Shown here piece by piece: positions 23,230-35,416 of a stretch of DNA of 64,000 bases (position 1 is the stretch's first letter; the number at the start of each line of letters is the position of its first letter). Location of the stretch: positions 59,951,416 to 60,015,415 of the forward strand of contig OX421966.1 in the NCBI GenBank assembly GCA_949128115.1, written 5' to 3'. A program made the translations under genes and the position numbers. This stretch comes from Anaspis maculata. Taxonomy: Eukaryota; Arthropoda; Insecta; Coleoptera; Scraptiidae. A model generated the notes under the pieces. That model was given only the letters and a program-made list of their open reading frames with translations. It searched no databases and was not told where the DNA came from.

Positions 23230-24639
23230 ATAGATATTGAATTTTTTAGGTTAATCTTCAAAGTTTATAAAAAGCTCAGCTTCGGGTTAGGTTTTGTTGA
23301 TTCGCACTGGTGGGGAGGTACCGCTTCTCCTATCTATATTAGAACGATGATGGGACAGAACTCATAAAATAATCTTAGTACAAAAGAGCAACGAACGTCA
23401 TCATGTATAGTCGCGCTTGGAGATGTGGTGAGTAATAAATCGAGCGCCCCCTCTCGTTGCAGGAGTGTACCAGTCTTCTCCGGTTTAAGTGCTAGTCAGT
23501 TTGCATAATGTTCCAAACGCAACGTTCGGAGGAGCCAGTTTAGGTACATCAAGTGCAAGAAGGCGTCGAGCTTACCATGCTAAACTAGAAAATTGGTGAC
23601 ATTTCTGACTTGATTTTCGCTTGGATCAACTCAATTTGATCAGGTTTTCTGGGTAAAATACGTTCCTACGCTACGCGTCCTGAAAGTCCTTTCAGGCGCA
23701 TTTTGCGTCTTAAATTGGCGGAAACTCCAATAAATTGCAACAATAATTATGGAATAATAATTATACTAGCGTCGATTTAAAATAGTCCGGAGGTTAGTGA
23801 CCAAAAATCAAGTGAACCTTGCATTTGGTGACAAAAGCACAAAAATTGGTAGGATAGTCCACAAGCCCTTGCTCTTTCGATTGAGTCGAAGCGCCACGCA
23901 AATTTTTTTCTCGGGGGGTCGCCAGGGGGCCCTCGAAATTTGAAAGGGGTGGGGTCCCTACGAAACCTCTTTTTAATATCGCTATATCCAATAAGAAGGA
24001 AACTTATGACTCCACTATAAACCTTAACAGCATCAGAAAAAAATCGGTTGTGTCACCCCAAAACTTCCCCGACGAGTAGCAAAGAACGGATGGAAATTTT
24101 ATTATGAGACGTCTTTTCGGGTGGGAAGTTAGAATTTGGGAGAAAGATTGAAGAATTCAGATATTTTCTCTAATAAGGGCTCCATCATTTGAGTCTGGTC
24201 TCCATAAGCCAGGCCGGTTACTCATTTTGAAGTGGAAAACTCTCGGGAAACTTGAAGAATTTTGAGAGAAATTGCCTGAAAATGTTCAAGAATCACTTCA
24301 AAGAAGCTGGCATAAATATGTTCACAAGCTAAAAAGTTATAGAAATTTGCAGTTTTTCACAAGAAACCAAAATTATGTAGAAAGAAAAGCGAGTGAGGCA
24401 GTCAGACGCATTAGATGGTACATGGATGAAGGTGAACCTGGTGAACGAACGATCTGGAACTGGCATCACAGAAAGAATGAAAATCATTTGCAGGAAGTTG
24501 GAAATTTTGAAAATTCCAATTTTCCGGAAAAAATCTCAAATCTTTTCCAAATCATCTTATTGTTCAGATCGTCAATTACGGCTTCACTTTAAGCTTCATC
24601 ATTCAAATCCGGTTTCGATAACCCAGACCTGTTAATTGA
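23230..24639. other. Spacer, no gene seen
   Basis: AT-rich repeat-like DNA. A frame at 24272-24592 shows no recognisable domain. Part of the right side belongs to the dispersed repeat described at 24640-25230. Confidence 0.4.
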
Positions 24640-25230
24640 GAAGAAAACTAGTGGAAAATGTTCAAGAGCCAGTAACCCCTTGTTTGAAAAAAAATCTGTT
24701 CACGGAATAAAAAGTTGGAAAATTTGCGGTTTTTCAAGAGATGAAAACTCGGAAACCGTGAGTCCGATTTCGAAAATTTTCTTTCCAAAAATTAATTTAA
24801 TCTTTTCTTCAACTTTCATTCGCAGCATGTCTGCACCTAAAATGAATATTTCGTGGGGCTCACCGCATGTCAAAGTTGGCATTGTAGTTTTTTCAAATTC
24901 ACGGAATATACAAATTTCATTTTGAAAAAATTACCGTCAGAAAACCGGAACCGTGCCGATTTTGAAAATGGGTCTACACGACGCCCAATCAAATATACTT
25001 TCGATATCAGTTCGACTTTTTCGAAAAAAGTTGATCGCCGAGCAGAAATGAATTTTTGAGTTGAGTCCTGCATCAAAAGCGAGTCGTTCTGGTCAAAATT
25101 CGGGCGAGAGGCCCTCTCAGGTGGCAACGGCTAAAAGAAATTTTGAAAATTCATACCGCTCGACTGGAAAATGGTGGAAGATTGCAACTCCAGACTTGAT
25201 TTGACTCTTTTGTTTTGTTGCTTGCTGCCA
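24640..25230. repeat. Dispersed repeat, copy 1 (partner at 48360-48990)
   Basis: Shares long blocks in the same orientation and order with 48360-48990: AAAGTTGGAAAATTTGC, ATGTC(T/A)GCACCTAAAATGAA, GAATATTTCGTGGGG, and GAGTCCTGCATCAAAAGCGA followed by GTCGTTCTGGTCAAAA. The two copies diverge by substitutions and short indels. No coding potential is convincing; the origin is probably a transposon. Confidence 0.75.
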
Positions 25231-25539
25231 AATTTAGTCCCAATCCAATATAATCCAATAGAATGGTAAAGTTTTGAACTTTGACATTTTTTATTATTTG
25301 ACAGATGACAGATAGGGGAAAACTTTTAACTGTTCTGAATACAGTTTTTATGGGCTCTCAAACGGTATTCTGCAAGTCAAGTTCCGTGATGTATAACATC
25401 TGTCATTCTTTGATAGTGGCATTTTCGTTTGACAGATGACAGCCAAAAACTAATGGGCTCATTCCAGGGACCAACAATATCCGCATGCCGAATTTCAAGT
25501 CGATCGGATCAGCGCTGCGGCTGTAATCGTAGAAGGTTA

Positions 25540-25583
25540 CAGACAGACACACAGACACACACAGACACACACACAGACAGACA
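25540..25583. repeat. (ACAG/ACAC)n microsatellite
   Basis: A mixed CAGACA/CACACA run of about 44 bases, preceded by a GGTTACAGACAGAC phrase often found at internal microsatellites of transposons. Confidence 0.85.
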
Positions 25584-25739
25584 TCACTCCAAAAATGTTC
25601 TTAATCGTCTTGGGGGACCTCAAAATGGATATATCCGTCTTCATCTCGAAAAAATTTTTTAGCGCGTTCACAATACTTCCCCTCCTCGTTGGGTGGTGGG
25701 TCGGGGAAGTAAAAAGAATAAAAAGAATAAGAATAGAAA

Positions 25740-26230
25740 AAAAAAATTGATTTCACCCTGTACGTAGAATACCAGCGGCTATGGATGGGTACATTTTACA
25801 CATGTTCGCATAAGAGGCTATACAGGATGTAGTGAGTAGCTTTTTCCTCTAAATTGAACGTAAAATTCGAAAATTGAAACCGATTCCAGAAATATTCAGG
25901 GGGGTGAAAAATAGGAGAAAAAGGGGGAAGGTACCCCCTATTATCTTTGCCCTTGAAAATGTTTGATGGAATGCGTTACCATTGTTCGATAGAGACCTAT
26001 TTTAGTAAACTTTGGTTCAAATTTGAATGAAATCGACTCAACCAACGGTTCAAAAGTTATGCAAAAAAACTGTTTCCAAAAACCAACTTTGAAGGACGTT
26101 ATTCAGTTGCGAGAGTATTTTCATCAATGGAGTCCCCTTATTTTTTAATTTTCCACCTCCCTGTAAATTTTGTTGCATTAACTTCGGGACACCTGTACAT
26201 ATGTATAAGATCGCTAAATAATGGAAGACT
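25740..26230. repeat. Diverged copy of the GCGTAGATA...CCCCCTATTATCT module
   Basis: The segment around 25890-26110 (GGTACCCCCTATTATCTTTGC, TTCGATAGAGACCTATTT, ACGGTTCAAAAGTTATG) is a diverged copy of the right half of the element at 27472-28390 (CACCCCCTATTATCTACACC, TTCGATAGAGACTTATTT, ACGGTTCAAAACTTATG). CACCCTGTAC near 25758 may be a residual terminus. No gene seen. Confidence 0.6.
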
Positions 26231-26261
26231 GTTTTTCTCGAGGATTATTTCTAATTCGACG

Positions 26262-27393
26262 AAATCAGGAACAGGAAAGACATACACCTAAAATTTTTGA
26301 GGTTGAGCAAAACCCGCGATGGTGTCAGCTATTATGGAGTGAAGTTCTTTAATTCTATTCCATCCACAGTCAGAACACTAGAACGTCAAACGTTTAAAAA
26401 AATTATAAGAGACTACCTCATCGACGGTGCATTTTATTCAATAAATGAATTCATGACATGTAGTTCCACCCCACGACAGTGACCTTGTTTTTCGTTTGCT
26501 TGGTTTGTTTGTAATGATGTTTGTTAATATGTTTCTAGTTTTGAATAATATTTTATCTTATACTTATACAGGGTGTCCCGAAAATATACCGACAACGTTC
26601 TATGGCAGCTTCCTCTCATCAAAACAAGAAAAAAAGTTCCTATGAACATGGGTCCAGAAACGCTTCCTAAAGGAGCTACAGGCCCCTAAAGATGGGACCC
26701 TGAACATGGTTTTTATTCAATATCTCCAAAACCGTTCAAGGGAAATCAGTCAAACTTGACACATCCACTAACCTTCTTATGCTCAACAAAATGAAGCAAG
26801 ATTAATTCCACAATAATTTACCAGGGGTTGGTCAGGCTGAGGTGTGGGGGTAAAGATAACCCTAACTTTTTTTAATGTAAATTGTTTCTAGATTTAACAA
26901 GAAATTATGGAATATTGGAGTTTTCTATCCAAAAAAGGTCCCTTTGCTCAAGCTCAATAGACGCACCGTTTACGAGATATTTGAGTTTGAATGAATGAAA
27001 ACGTGGTCAGAAATGCTAATTTTCAATTACGATATTCAAGACGGAAGAAAAACTATTTCAAAGCAACTTCATTTTTGTTAGACATCCAAATTTTGTTGGG
27101 CATAAAAAGGTTATCAAATGTGTCAAGTTTGATTGATTTTCCTTGAACGGTTTCAGAAATATTAAATAAACAACCCTCTTCAGGGTCCCACCTTTAGGGG
27201 CCTGTAGCTCCCTTATGAAGCGTTTCCGGACCCATGTTCATTTAAACTTTTTTACTTATTTTGATGAGAGGAAGCCGTCCTAGAACGTTGTCGGTGTATT
27301 TTCGGGACACCCTGTATGTACCTACAATTTGACGTGTGTAAACATACTTATGTGTGTAAAACATTAATAAAGATTATTATTATTATTAATTGG
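26262..27393 (+). pseudogene. LINE 3' end: RT C-terminus plus (ATT)n tail, split by insertion
   Basis: Frame 26262-26482 reads a segment containing LRLSKTRDGVSYYGVKFFNS and ending with FKKIIRDYLIDGAFYSINEF, the typical C-terminal extension of non-LTR reverse transcriptases (a G-V-K-[IF]-[YF]-N-x-[LI]-P box followed by a YLL...YS...EF box). Its 3' UTR is cut by the element at 26569-27314 and resumes at 27317, ending in AATAAAGATTATTATTATTATT, a polyadenylation-like motif with an (ATT)n tail as seen on CR1/jockey-related LINEs. Everything 5' of the C-terminus is absent, consistent with normal 5' truncation. Confidence 0.72.
26569..27314. mobile_element. CAGGGTGTCCCGAAAAT palindromic element, copy 1
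   Basis: Ends are CAGGGTGTCCCGAAAATATA and TGTATTTTCGGGACACCCTG, flanked by TA (26567-26568, 27315-27316). Arms pair along the length; for example GGTCCAGAAACGCTTCC versus GAAGCGTTTCCGGACCC and TAGGGGCCTGTAGCTCC versus AGCTACAGGCCCCTA. It is 746 bp and non-coding. The second copy is at 41214-41975. It lies inside the LINE tail, so it is the younger insertion. Confidence 0.88.
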
Positions 27394-27471
27394 GAATGAA
27401 ATGTTTTGAAGAGTTATTTTTCATTTTCCATCCTGTATACTGAATAGTACCTACAGTCACAGGGATATATA

Positions 27472-28390
27472 CAGGGTGTTTCCAAAATGGTGATACAAAC
27501 TCCTAGGGGAGATTCCCCATCAAAAATGGACCAGGAAAAAATATAACTTCGATGTCCTAAAATGCTCCGTTAAAAAGATACATGGTGTTCAAGTTGACTC
27601 TTTAAAATCGATTTTTTGACATAACTTTTGAACCGTTCAACTAATTTTGTTCAAATTTGGAACAAAGTAAACCAGAAAAGGTCTCTATCAAATGATAGGC
27701 ACGTGTTTGGAACAAAAAAAAATCAGGGGCGTAGATAATGGGGGGTGTCTCCATATTTCCCCCCCCCCCTATTTTTCACCCTTAGCTATTTTCCCGAAGT
27801 GCTCTAATGTTTAGGCCTAAACATAAGAATCCAAAAAACTCACGATTTCTCCGCAGAAATAGATTCTCTAGAATTTCTAAGTTGACAAACCACTATTTTT
27901 TTCTGAGAAACGAGTTTTCAGGAAAAAAAACTGAGCTTATTAAAAGTGGCGATTTCGTGATGTTTTCCAAAGTTTCAAACCCAAATATCTCAAAAACAAA
28001 GCTTCTAATCAAAATTTTGCAAGATTAACTTTTTTGAATTGAACGTAGGATCCAAAAATAAGAACAATTTTGAAAAATAGCTAAGGGTGTAGAAAATAGA
28101 GGGTTAAAAATGAGGGCACCCCCTATTATCTACACCACTGAACTTTTTGTTTCTAACACGTTACTATTATTCGATAGAGACTTATTTCAGCTAGCTTTGC
28201 TGAAAATTTTAACAAATTCGGTCAAACGGTTCAAAACTTATGTTGAAAAATCGATTTTGAACATTCAGTTTGAACACCCTGTAACTTTTTAACGGAGCAT
28301 TTTAGGACATCAAAGGTATATTTTTTCCTGGTCCATTTTTGATGGAGAATCTCCCCTAGGAGTTTGTATCACCATTTTGGAAACACCCTG
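27472..28390. mobile_element. CAGGGTGTTTCCAAAATGG palindromic element
   Basis: Ends are CAGGGTGTTTCCAAAATGGT and ACCATTTTGGAAACACCCTG with TA on both sides (27470-27471 and 28391-28392). The arms carry GATACAAACTCCTAGGGGAG and its complement, and both contain the GTAGATAAT...CCCC module. The 919-bp length has no plausible gene; the frame at 27807-28028 is AT-rich arm sequence. Confidence 0.86.
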
Positions 28391-28649
28391 TACAAGGTGC
28401 CATACAATAAGTGCCATCCTCTCCACCCCAGATTCAGATTGATCTTGGCCGCCATATTAAAATCTCTTATTAGTGGAACGATTTTCATGAAACTTGTAAC
28501 TCACCCTTGTCTATAGTACGATCATTTTGATTTTTAAGCCAAATTTTATGATTCTGACGCTATTTTGGCCGCCATATTGAAATTTCCGCCCAAATAACGG
28601 TAGAACCCTAAATTAACATCTTGCGTTCACTAACCCTTCAAAAAGGAAG

Positions 28650-29290
28650 TGCGCTACTGAGCCTCATGCCCATGAGGCATATTCGCTTGTTTATTTTCAA
28701 AAGTGCCCCTGAAAAAAGTTACAGGCCTTCAAAGTTCAATTTTTTTATTCGTTTTTTATTCGTTTTTCATTCATAACTTTTATACAGCTGGGGCGATTTT
28801 GCTGAAATTTCAACCAGAGTGTGCTGAAATACGTCTCTATTAAACAATGGTGGCGTATTTGAAAAAAGTTCCCAGTGGCGTCGATAGTAGGGGGTTCTCC
28901 CTTTTCCCCCCCACTTTCTACGCCCCTAAGGATTTTCCAAAACTGATTACATTTTTAGGTTTCTTGTTCAATTTGAAAAAAAAGTTACTCTTGCAAAATT
29001 TTGATTAGGGGCTTTATTTTTGAGATATTTGGGTTTGAAACTTTGAAAAACATCTCGAAATCGCCACTTTCCAGGAAAGTGGTGATTCCGAGATGTTTTT
29101 GAAAGTTTCAAACCCAAATATCTTGAGAATGAAGCCTCTAATCAAAATTTTGCAAGAGTAACTTTTTTTTGCAAATCAAACAAGGAATCTAGAAATGTAG
29201 TGGAGCAGTTTTGGAAAATCTAAAGGGGCGTAGAAAGTGGATGGGAAAATGGGGGCTACCCCTCACTATCTACGCCACTGGGCATTTTTG
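28650..29290. mobile_element. Palindrome of the same module, centre near 29080
   Basis: Arms about 28872-29075 and 29085-29283 are inverted copies, from CCCAGTGGCGTCGATAGTA on the left to ACTATCTACGCCACTGGG on the right. At the centre AATCGCCACTTTCC abuts GGAAAGTGGTGATTCC. Arm sequences such as TTTCAAACCCAAATATCT and AATCAAAATTTTGCAAGA are shared with the interior of the element at 27472-28390. No clear terminus or target duplication, so it may be a fragment. Confidence 0.75.
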
Positions 29291-32169
29291 TAGGCAACCC
29301 AACATACTTCAATTTAATTGAATCACGTTTTCCGCTGTTGGGACTGCTTTGGCCGGTGATCGTTTAGTATCAGGACACCATCCTGTTGTACTTCCTTCTT
29401 GTGGTTCTAGGATAGAGATCCTGGGCGTGTTGAGATCAAATTAACCTCTAGTGTAAACACAGTAGGGCACAGGAATTAGTTGTAACAAAATCATTGTATT
29501 GACTTCTATTTACATGTCAAAGTGTTTAAAAAGGCTCGTTCATATACCTGACCCTACCTCAACGCTGGTAACTAAGATAGCTGAGTTTCCTAAAGTGTTC
29601 CCTAAAAGATGAGTCTCTCCTAATAATCATTCCAAAGCCATCACACATCAATACTCCGATGAACACCTGATTCCACACCTTGACCAACATTTAAACTTGG
29701 TTTGGGGTGCGTGGCTGCGTGAATATCTAGACTATTCTCTTTGCATTGCTCTTTTTAGGCTATGGTGATCTTTTGCCCGTTTTGGAAGGGACTGGATATG
29801 GCCGGTGCCTTTGTGGAGAACTGGACCTATTTTCACCTTGAATTGCCCTTAAAGCTTAGAAGGATATCGCGACTGCGAGTGTCTATAGCCGGAAATGTAA
29901 AACCCAATTTCACCCTTCCAAAAACTTCGGAACCAATGGTGTACGCGAACAACTACTCAAGACATGACATTATCGTACAGCCAAAGTTGTCGATAATCTG
30001 GCAACCCTAGCCGTCCACTGTTGCTTGCACCTACTATACGTGGGGTTCCGATCCGACAGCATTGCGCTGTTGCCACGTCAGGCGTACTTGCAACGTTGCC
30101 ATAGCGGGTGCCAAGGTGACGTTTTGTTCCTGCGACCTATACTCCTGTGGCGCGCGCCTCATAAGGCACCATTTGAATTGTGACATTTGATAGTACTGTC
30201 TGTTACTGTCAACTTTCACCAAACGTAATCGAAAAATTACTGGTTGTCTGTGCACCCTAAAATAGGACTGTTATTTCTCTGCTCGAATCGTTGAATTAGA
30301 ATTTGTTGGTTAAATCTTGTGTTAATGAATTCCTCTGTGTGGTTTGATTATGTTTATAAAATATTCTAATTATTCTTATTAAATCTCAATTAAATTTTAA
30401 TATATTGCATGGTCATGCCGCTACCTATATACTCACTCGCGTCATGTATTCGAGAATATTCCAGGCTCCTTCCGAAGAGGCCTCAAACGTTCTCGTCAGT
30501 TCCATTGTGATTCCGGTGTGTTCCAGCATCGGTTGCTAGCCTTTTCGCGAAAGCTCTAGAAAAGGCTATTGGCTTTGCGAAAACTCCGGCAAACTCTCGA
30601 TGCGCGGCTCCTCCACCAGTTGTGCAGGTGTGTCTTATTCGCGCCTCGTGGTCTCCAACGATTCTCTCGACAGTACAATAACAGCTTCATATTATATTAT
30701 TATGGGGAAATGTTTTCAGCTTCCGGAAACTCTTCGAGTTCACCTCGAGATAATCTAGTATCTAAATGTGTGTGACTGCGGAAATGATGATCACACGGAT
30801 TTCAGCCACATTTCATCTAATTTCACGGCCCACAAGTCGGTTTCTTTTTTCTTCTTTTCGTCTCCGCACGTTACGTAGATATGCAAACGGCCACAAATAA
30901 TTTTGTTTTTCATAAGGTAGGTACATGTAAATTCCTCATGCTGGCGATGAATCACCACTGCCCATCATCATAAATATCCTGCTCTACCTGCAGCAGACCT
31001 TTAAATATTCCGTAATTTGGCGGATTTTCGTTGACATTGCCAAATTATAATTAGACCATAATATTATGCGATCTAATGGCCATCGATGACTGAGATATTG
31101 CAGGCGATATCCACGCGGCCGATCTATGAATATATCGTTACATTATGTGGCAGGGGGGAGAGGGACGGGGCACGGGGCTAACACGAGGGCTTAAAATAAG
31201 CCACCCTGTCGCGCGGTGAATGTATATGAATACCTGTTTACGTTAAATTTATGTTCGACTGATCTTGTTCTCACCTCCCACACTCGCCGATGTGTCGATG
31301 CATCAGGAAGTGGTGGTGTGCGCGAATAAAAGGAAATTCCTGAAATGCTTTTGGTCCAAGTCCAGATAACTCACTCTGCGGCATTTGCCTTGTTCCAATT
31401 CAAATTACTGTCGAATTTTTGAAGGAAATTCATGATGCGAATGTAATGCAATCAATAAGTGATTAAAATAATAGAAACAATTGACAAAATAATAATGTTT
31501 TCAATGGGGAGATGAGAAACTGTTGAAACAAAACTAAATCCAAAAAGAGGTTGGACTAAGATAGTTCAATAGGTCATTTCATTTCGGATTTCTTGAGTGC
31601 GCATGTGTGGTGCGAATTTCATAATTTCGTACACCGATATTGAAAATTAGTGCTAGAATATATTTTGGTGTATAGGTACCCAGAACTCCACGACTGATTT
31701 AGTTGAATGTTATAGGTGCCATTTTGGTATCCAAAGGAAATGTTTTACTGCAATGAAGTTCAATGATCATTTGTGGAAGTGCATGAACATCGAAAATGGC
31801 AACAGCACTCGAAACTAACAAGAGATCGCTACCAACTGTCATTTGTGACATAAAACTGGTCATTTCTAACAATAACAGTAACAATATCAACAAAGGAAAC
31901 AGCAAAAGCACTAGAAACTACAGAGAAAGCAGTCGAAACACCCCAAATCGTTAAGAACGTTAATGCACAATGAGTAATTGACACTGTCACAGTGACAGCC
32001 AAGAAACTATAGCTGGTCATGTGGCTAGACAAAGTATAGTAGTAGTAGTTGCCAATAAAATTGACAGGGTGCTATAACTTTTTTAAATTTGGCGCTCCCA
32101 CGCATGCGCATCTGGCACCTGCTCAACCGAAATAACCAATTTCAACTGACCAGACCTCACAAACAGCCG
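29291..32169. other. Spacer, no gene seen
   Basis: No recognisable exon. Segment 30541-30670 shares its sequence with 47655-47780 (listed separately). 30004-30052 matches two pieces of the 19062-19352 region in inverted orientation. Frames at 29762-30010 and 31699-32032 (the latter minus) have no family motifs. Confidence 0.4.
30541..30670. repeat. Dispersed repeat (partner at 47655-47780)
   Basis: Shared phrases in the same order: TCTAGAAAAG, TTCGCGA/TTGCGAA, CTCTCGATG, and GCAGGTGTGTCTTATTCGCG followed by CGTGG(T/G)CTCCA. Divergence is substantial. No protein similarity is evident despite an open frame at 30569-30775. Confidence 0.6.
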
Positions 32170-34352
32170 TGCGCATCTTTACTCTTCATCTAAGGAAAAG
32201 ACAGCCTTTGCTTTGCCTGGCCGGGGTCTTCTCCATTTTCGTGTTCTTCCATTCGGCATCGTCAATGCAGCGCAGGCACAGCAACGTCTAATGAACGCGA
32301 TTTTCGGTCCAGAACTGGAACCGAAGATCTTCGTGTATCTAGATGATATAATCATCACATCATCGTCTTTTTCTGAATATGTAGAATTGCTCGCGGGTAT
32401 CAATAGGCTGCAATAGGCCAACTCGAATGTAAATGTTGCGAAGTGTGATTTTTTCCGCCATTTTTTGAATTATTTCGGTTTCATTGCTGATTTAACTGGT
32501 TTGCGTACCGACCTGGGCAAAATACAGGCCATGATCGACTATCCGCTTCCGAGAAATGTAACCGAGGTCAAACGATTTCAAGGATTATGTTCTTGATATC
32601 ACCGTTTTCTTCCCAATTTTTTTTCCTTGATTTCTCCCATCAATGACTTGACTCACGGTATTGAGAAAGGTCAGAAGATTCTCTGGAGCGACGAAGCAGA
32701 AGCGGCGTTCGTTAAGATCAAAGAGGTTTTGGTTTCAGCATCTATCTTGTCCGGTCCCAACTTTTCCCATTCACGGTACACTGTGACGCCTCATCAGCCA
32801 CTGGCTTGGGCGTTGTACTCACTCACGTGGTCGATGGTGAAGAGAAAGTCATTGGATACGCCAGTAGGACTTTGTCTAAGAGCGAAAGGAAGTACAGTGT
32901 AACAGAGCGGAAATATCTTGGGGTCTTGTTTGCTGCAGACAAATAGCTAGCTAGGCCTAGCTTATATTGAAGGTTGAAGGGTCAAGGTCATCACCGACCA
33001 TGCCTTTCTTTTATCGTTATATTTCAAGGGAGTAATAACCGTTGTCCCTGACGCTCTATCTCGATGTTTTCCAACCTCTGAAGAGTCCGAAGTTTCCGTA
33101 CTGGCAGTAAGTCTTCAGGACCCTTTTTATCTCGACCTTCGCGACAAAAGTCTTAATACTCCCATAGATTATCCGCAGTGGATGGTGTCAGATGGTCGAA
33201 CATTCAAATCCATTCTGTCAAAGCTTCTATTTCATAGTAACGTTCCTGACTGGAAACTTTAAATCCCGACAGAACAGCGCGATAACATCCTCAAATCTGT
33301 TCGCGATGAACTATCTGAAGCACATGTCTGTTTCTTGAAAATCCTTGTCAGGGTTTCCGTTTCGTATTATTGGCCGCGAATGCGCGACTTCATCTGGTAA
33401 CACGTCCAGTCTTGTAGGGCCAGTGGTGCGCAAAAAGCCACCAACAAGCATGCCGTTGGACCCATGGGAAACGGTAAAAAGTCCAATTTCCGTGGCAAGT
33501 CATATTTATCAATATTCTGGGTCCATTGCCAAAAAGTTCGCAGAGTTTTTGTTATCTGGTGGTAGTGGCAACTCTTTCCACAAAGTATGTAGTGGTGTCC
33601 TCACTACGCAGGGCATTATCCTCCTTCATCGTCGACTTCCTCGAACGCGAAGCTTTTCTGGTCTACGGAGCTCCTCATAGTTTATCATCAGTGATAATTG
33701 TTGCCAATTCCTTAGTGGGAAATTCCGTAAGCCATGTAATGACTAAAGGGTATAGAACATCTGATACCGTCAAATACCACCCGCAGGCAAACCCCGTTGA
33801 GCGGTACAACCGTACTATTGGAAATGCCATCAGGTCTTATATCAAGGACAACCACCGGAAGTGGGACACCTTCCTACTCCATGTAATATTAGCCATCTGC
33901 ACCACTGCCAGTGAGGTGACGGGATTTTCGCCAGCTTTCTTCAACTTTCGGCCGCATCATACCGTGTCGCGGAGATTTTCACGGCAACAATCTCCACCAA
34001 AGGCCAAACTTTGAGGTCTAGCATCAGTGGAAATAGACGGAGGGTTTGGAAAAATTTGCCTCGATTTTTGACAAAGTACACGCTGAGCTCAAAACTTGTC
34101 ATGAGCGCTATGCCCCTTCGTTTTATCTTTGTCGTCGCGATGTCCAGTATAAACCCGGAGAGAAAGTCCGGCGAAGAAACTCGTCCTGTTAGATACTGGA
34201 AACTATTTTTCGAGGAATCTAGCGCCCAAATACGTCCTAAACGTCGCGTGAGCGACAAGATTTCGGACACGGCATACGCACTGGACAATGAAAACGGCTC
34301 AGATGCTGGCCGCTGGCATGTCCAGGACCTGAAACCGTTCCTTGGCCAATGA
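32170..34352 (+). pseudogene. Decayed Ty3/gypsy-type pol (RT, RNase H, integrase)
   Basis: The domains appear in Ty3/gypsy order on the plus strand. Reverse transcriptase, 32190-32600: a LPFGIVNA box and the catalytic box VYLDDIIITS. RNase H/connection, 32640-32945: a WSDEAEAAFVKIKE segment, then a TLH/HCDAS-type region readable only after frame changes. Integrase, 33330-34010: a YYWPRMRDF-like zinc-domain end, a KYHPQANPVERYNRTI motif and a TGFSPAFF motif. A C-terminal frame (34011-34352) ends DLKPFLGQ. Stops and frameshifts (for example near 32415, 32600, 32900, 33540 and 34014) break it into at least six pieces. No gag, protease, primer site or LTR is visible, so it is a 5'- and 3'-truncated relic. 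It is described here as broken; nothing suggests activity. Confidence 0.88.
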
Positions 34353-35052
34353 GAAAATTTCCTCCTCCTTTTTTCATCATATTGCTTTCAGCATATGCAT
34401 AGTTGTCAGCTTAGGACGACGCTGGAACTTTTTCATGTTCTTCTCAGGTGCATTTCCCTTGAAAATCTAGCCCTGGAAGTGAATTCAAGCCAACATATGC
34501 AAGAGTTTGTATTTCGGCCGGGAAATTCACTGAAGAGAACACCGCTCTCGTCCCCCAAAGCCACAAGAAATAGTAAACGTGAAACTTGCAGACAACAGAC
34601 CGCAGATAGATAAGAAATTACAGAAAATGGTGAATGAATACGACGGGATTCAAAAGATTGTCATCTCATACACTCCCAAACAAATCCATTCGAGAGAGTG
34701 AATAGTTTTGAAGTCGGCCATCGCCTACTCATGTGATAAAGACAAAAAACAATGGAAAATGGCAATAAAAGAGTGGAATACGTCAGCGCATGAGCCAACA
34801 TAATTTTGGCCACAGTATTTTGAAATTTTTGACAAGAACTGGATAGGTTTGGCCAAGTCATGAAGGGAGGCTTGCCTGACGGAGCTGGAATGACGGTAAA
34901 TGTTAGGTCAACCAAAAATTGTAAGAAGCTTTCGAATTTGTGCAGCTAACCTATACATAGAGCGGCAGGAAAGCAAGGCACACCATTACACCATAGACTT
35001 ACATCATCTCATGTCTGGCCACTTCCGCGGTTCCGTTATAAATTGACGAAAC
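34353..35052. other. Spacer, no gene seen
   Basis: Immediately downstream of the gypsy relic there is no LTR-like direct repeat visible. Short frames carry no recognisable motif. Confidence 0.4.
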
Positions 35053-35066
35053 AATGAATCTTAAAA

Positions 35067-35402
35067 ACCCAGTCGGTAGCACGGTGAGCTCGGCTTCGCT
35101 TTCGAAGGCGAAGGTCCCGGGTTCAAATCCGCACTGGGCCAGATGGACTTTTTCACGCGTCTCTTAGTACTGGGGCATCTACTATCGTGCGGTGATGCCC
35201 CGGGAAGAAGGATGAAACGGGAAAGCCATCGAAACAAAACCCACTGATAAATCCCCCACTGATCCAAAGATGCAAATCTTACAGTACTTAGTTGTTATCG
35301 TCCTCATTGTTATCGTTGGAGAAAAAAAACCCCGACGGCAAAAACCTGCTAATAACCTAGCTGTTGATACAGGACAAAAAAAAAAAAATAAATAAAGGAA
35401 TG
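35067..35402 (+). mobile_element. tRNA-derived SINE with A-rich tail
   Basis: The first ~75 bases are tRNA-like: CCCAGT and ACTGGG can form an acceptor stem, GTCGGTAGCACGGT fits an A box, and GGGTTCAAATCC is a consensus RNA polymerase III B box. A ~230-base unrelated body follows, ending in A12 and TAAATAAAG. The element is bordered by AATGAATCTTAAAA (35053-35066) and AATAAATCTTAAAA (35403-35416), a 14-bp target duplication with one mismatch, typical of LINE-mobilised retroposition. The tRNA part is degenerate, with no CCA and poor stems, so it is not a functional tRNA gene. Confidence 0.82.
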
Positions 35403-35416
35403 AATAAATCTTAAAA

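Noticed and set aside
25538..25590. CRISPR-like or regulatory array of CAGACA units
   Set aside because: It is a simple microsatellite without spacers, in a eukaryotic genome.
32044..32170. LTR of the gypsy element
   Set aside because: The stretch before the RT remnant shows no TG...CA-bounded direct repeat matching sequence after the integrase remnant; only a ~40-base phrase is shared.
35067..35141. Functional tRNA gene
   Set aside because: The B box is good, but stems are poor and the segment continues into a body with an A-rich tail and target duplication, so it is a SINE head.
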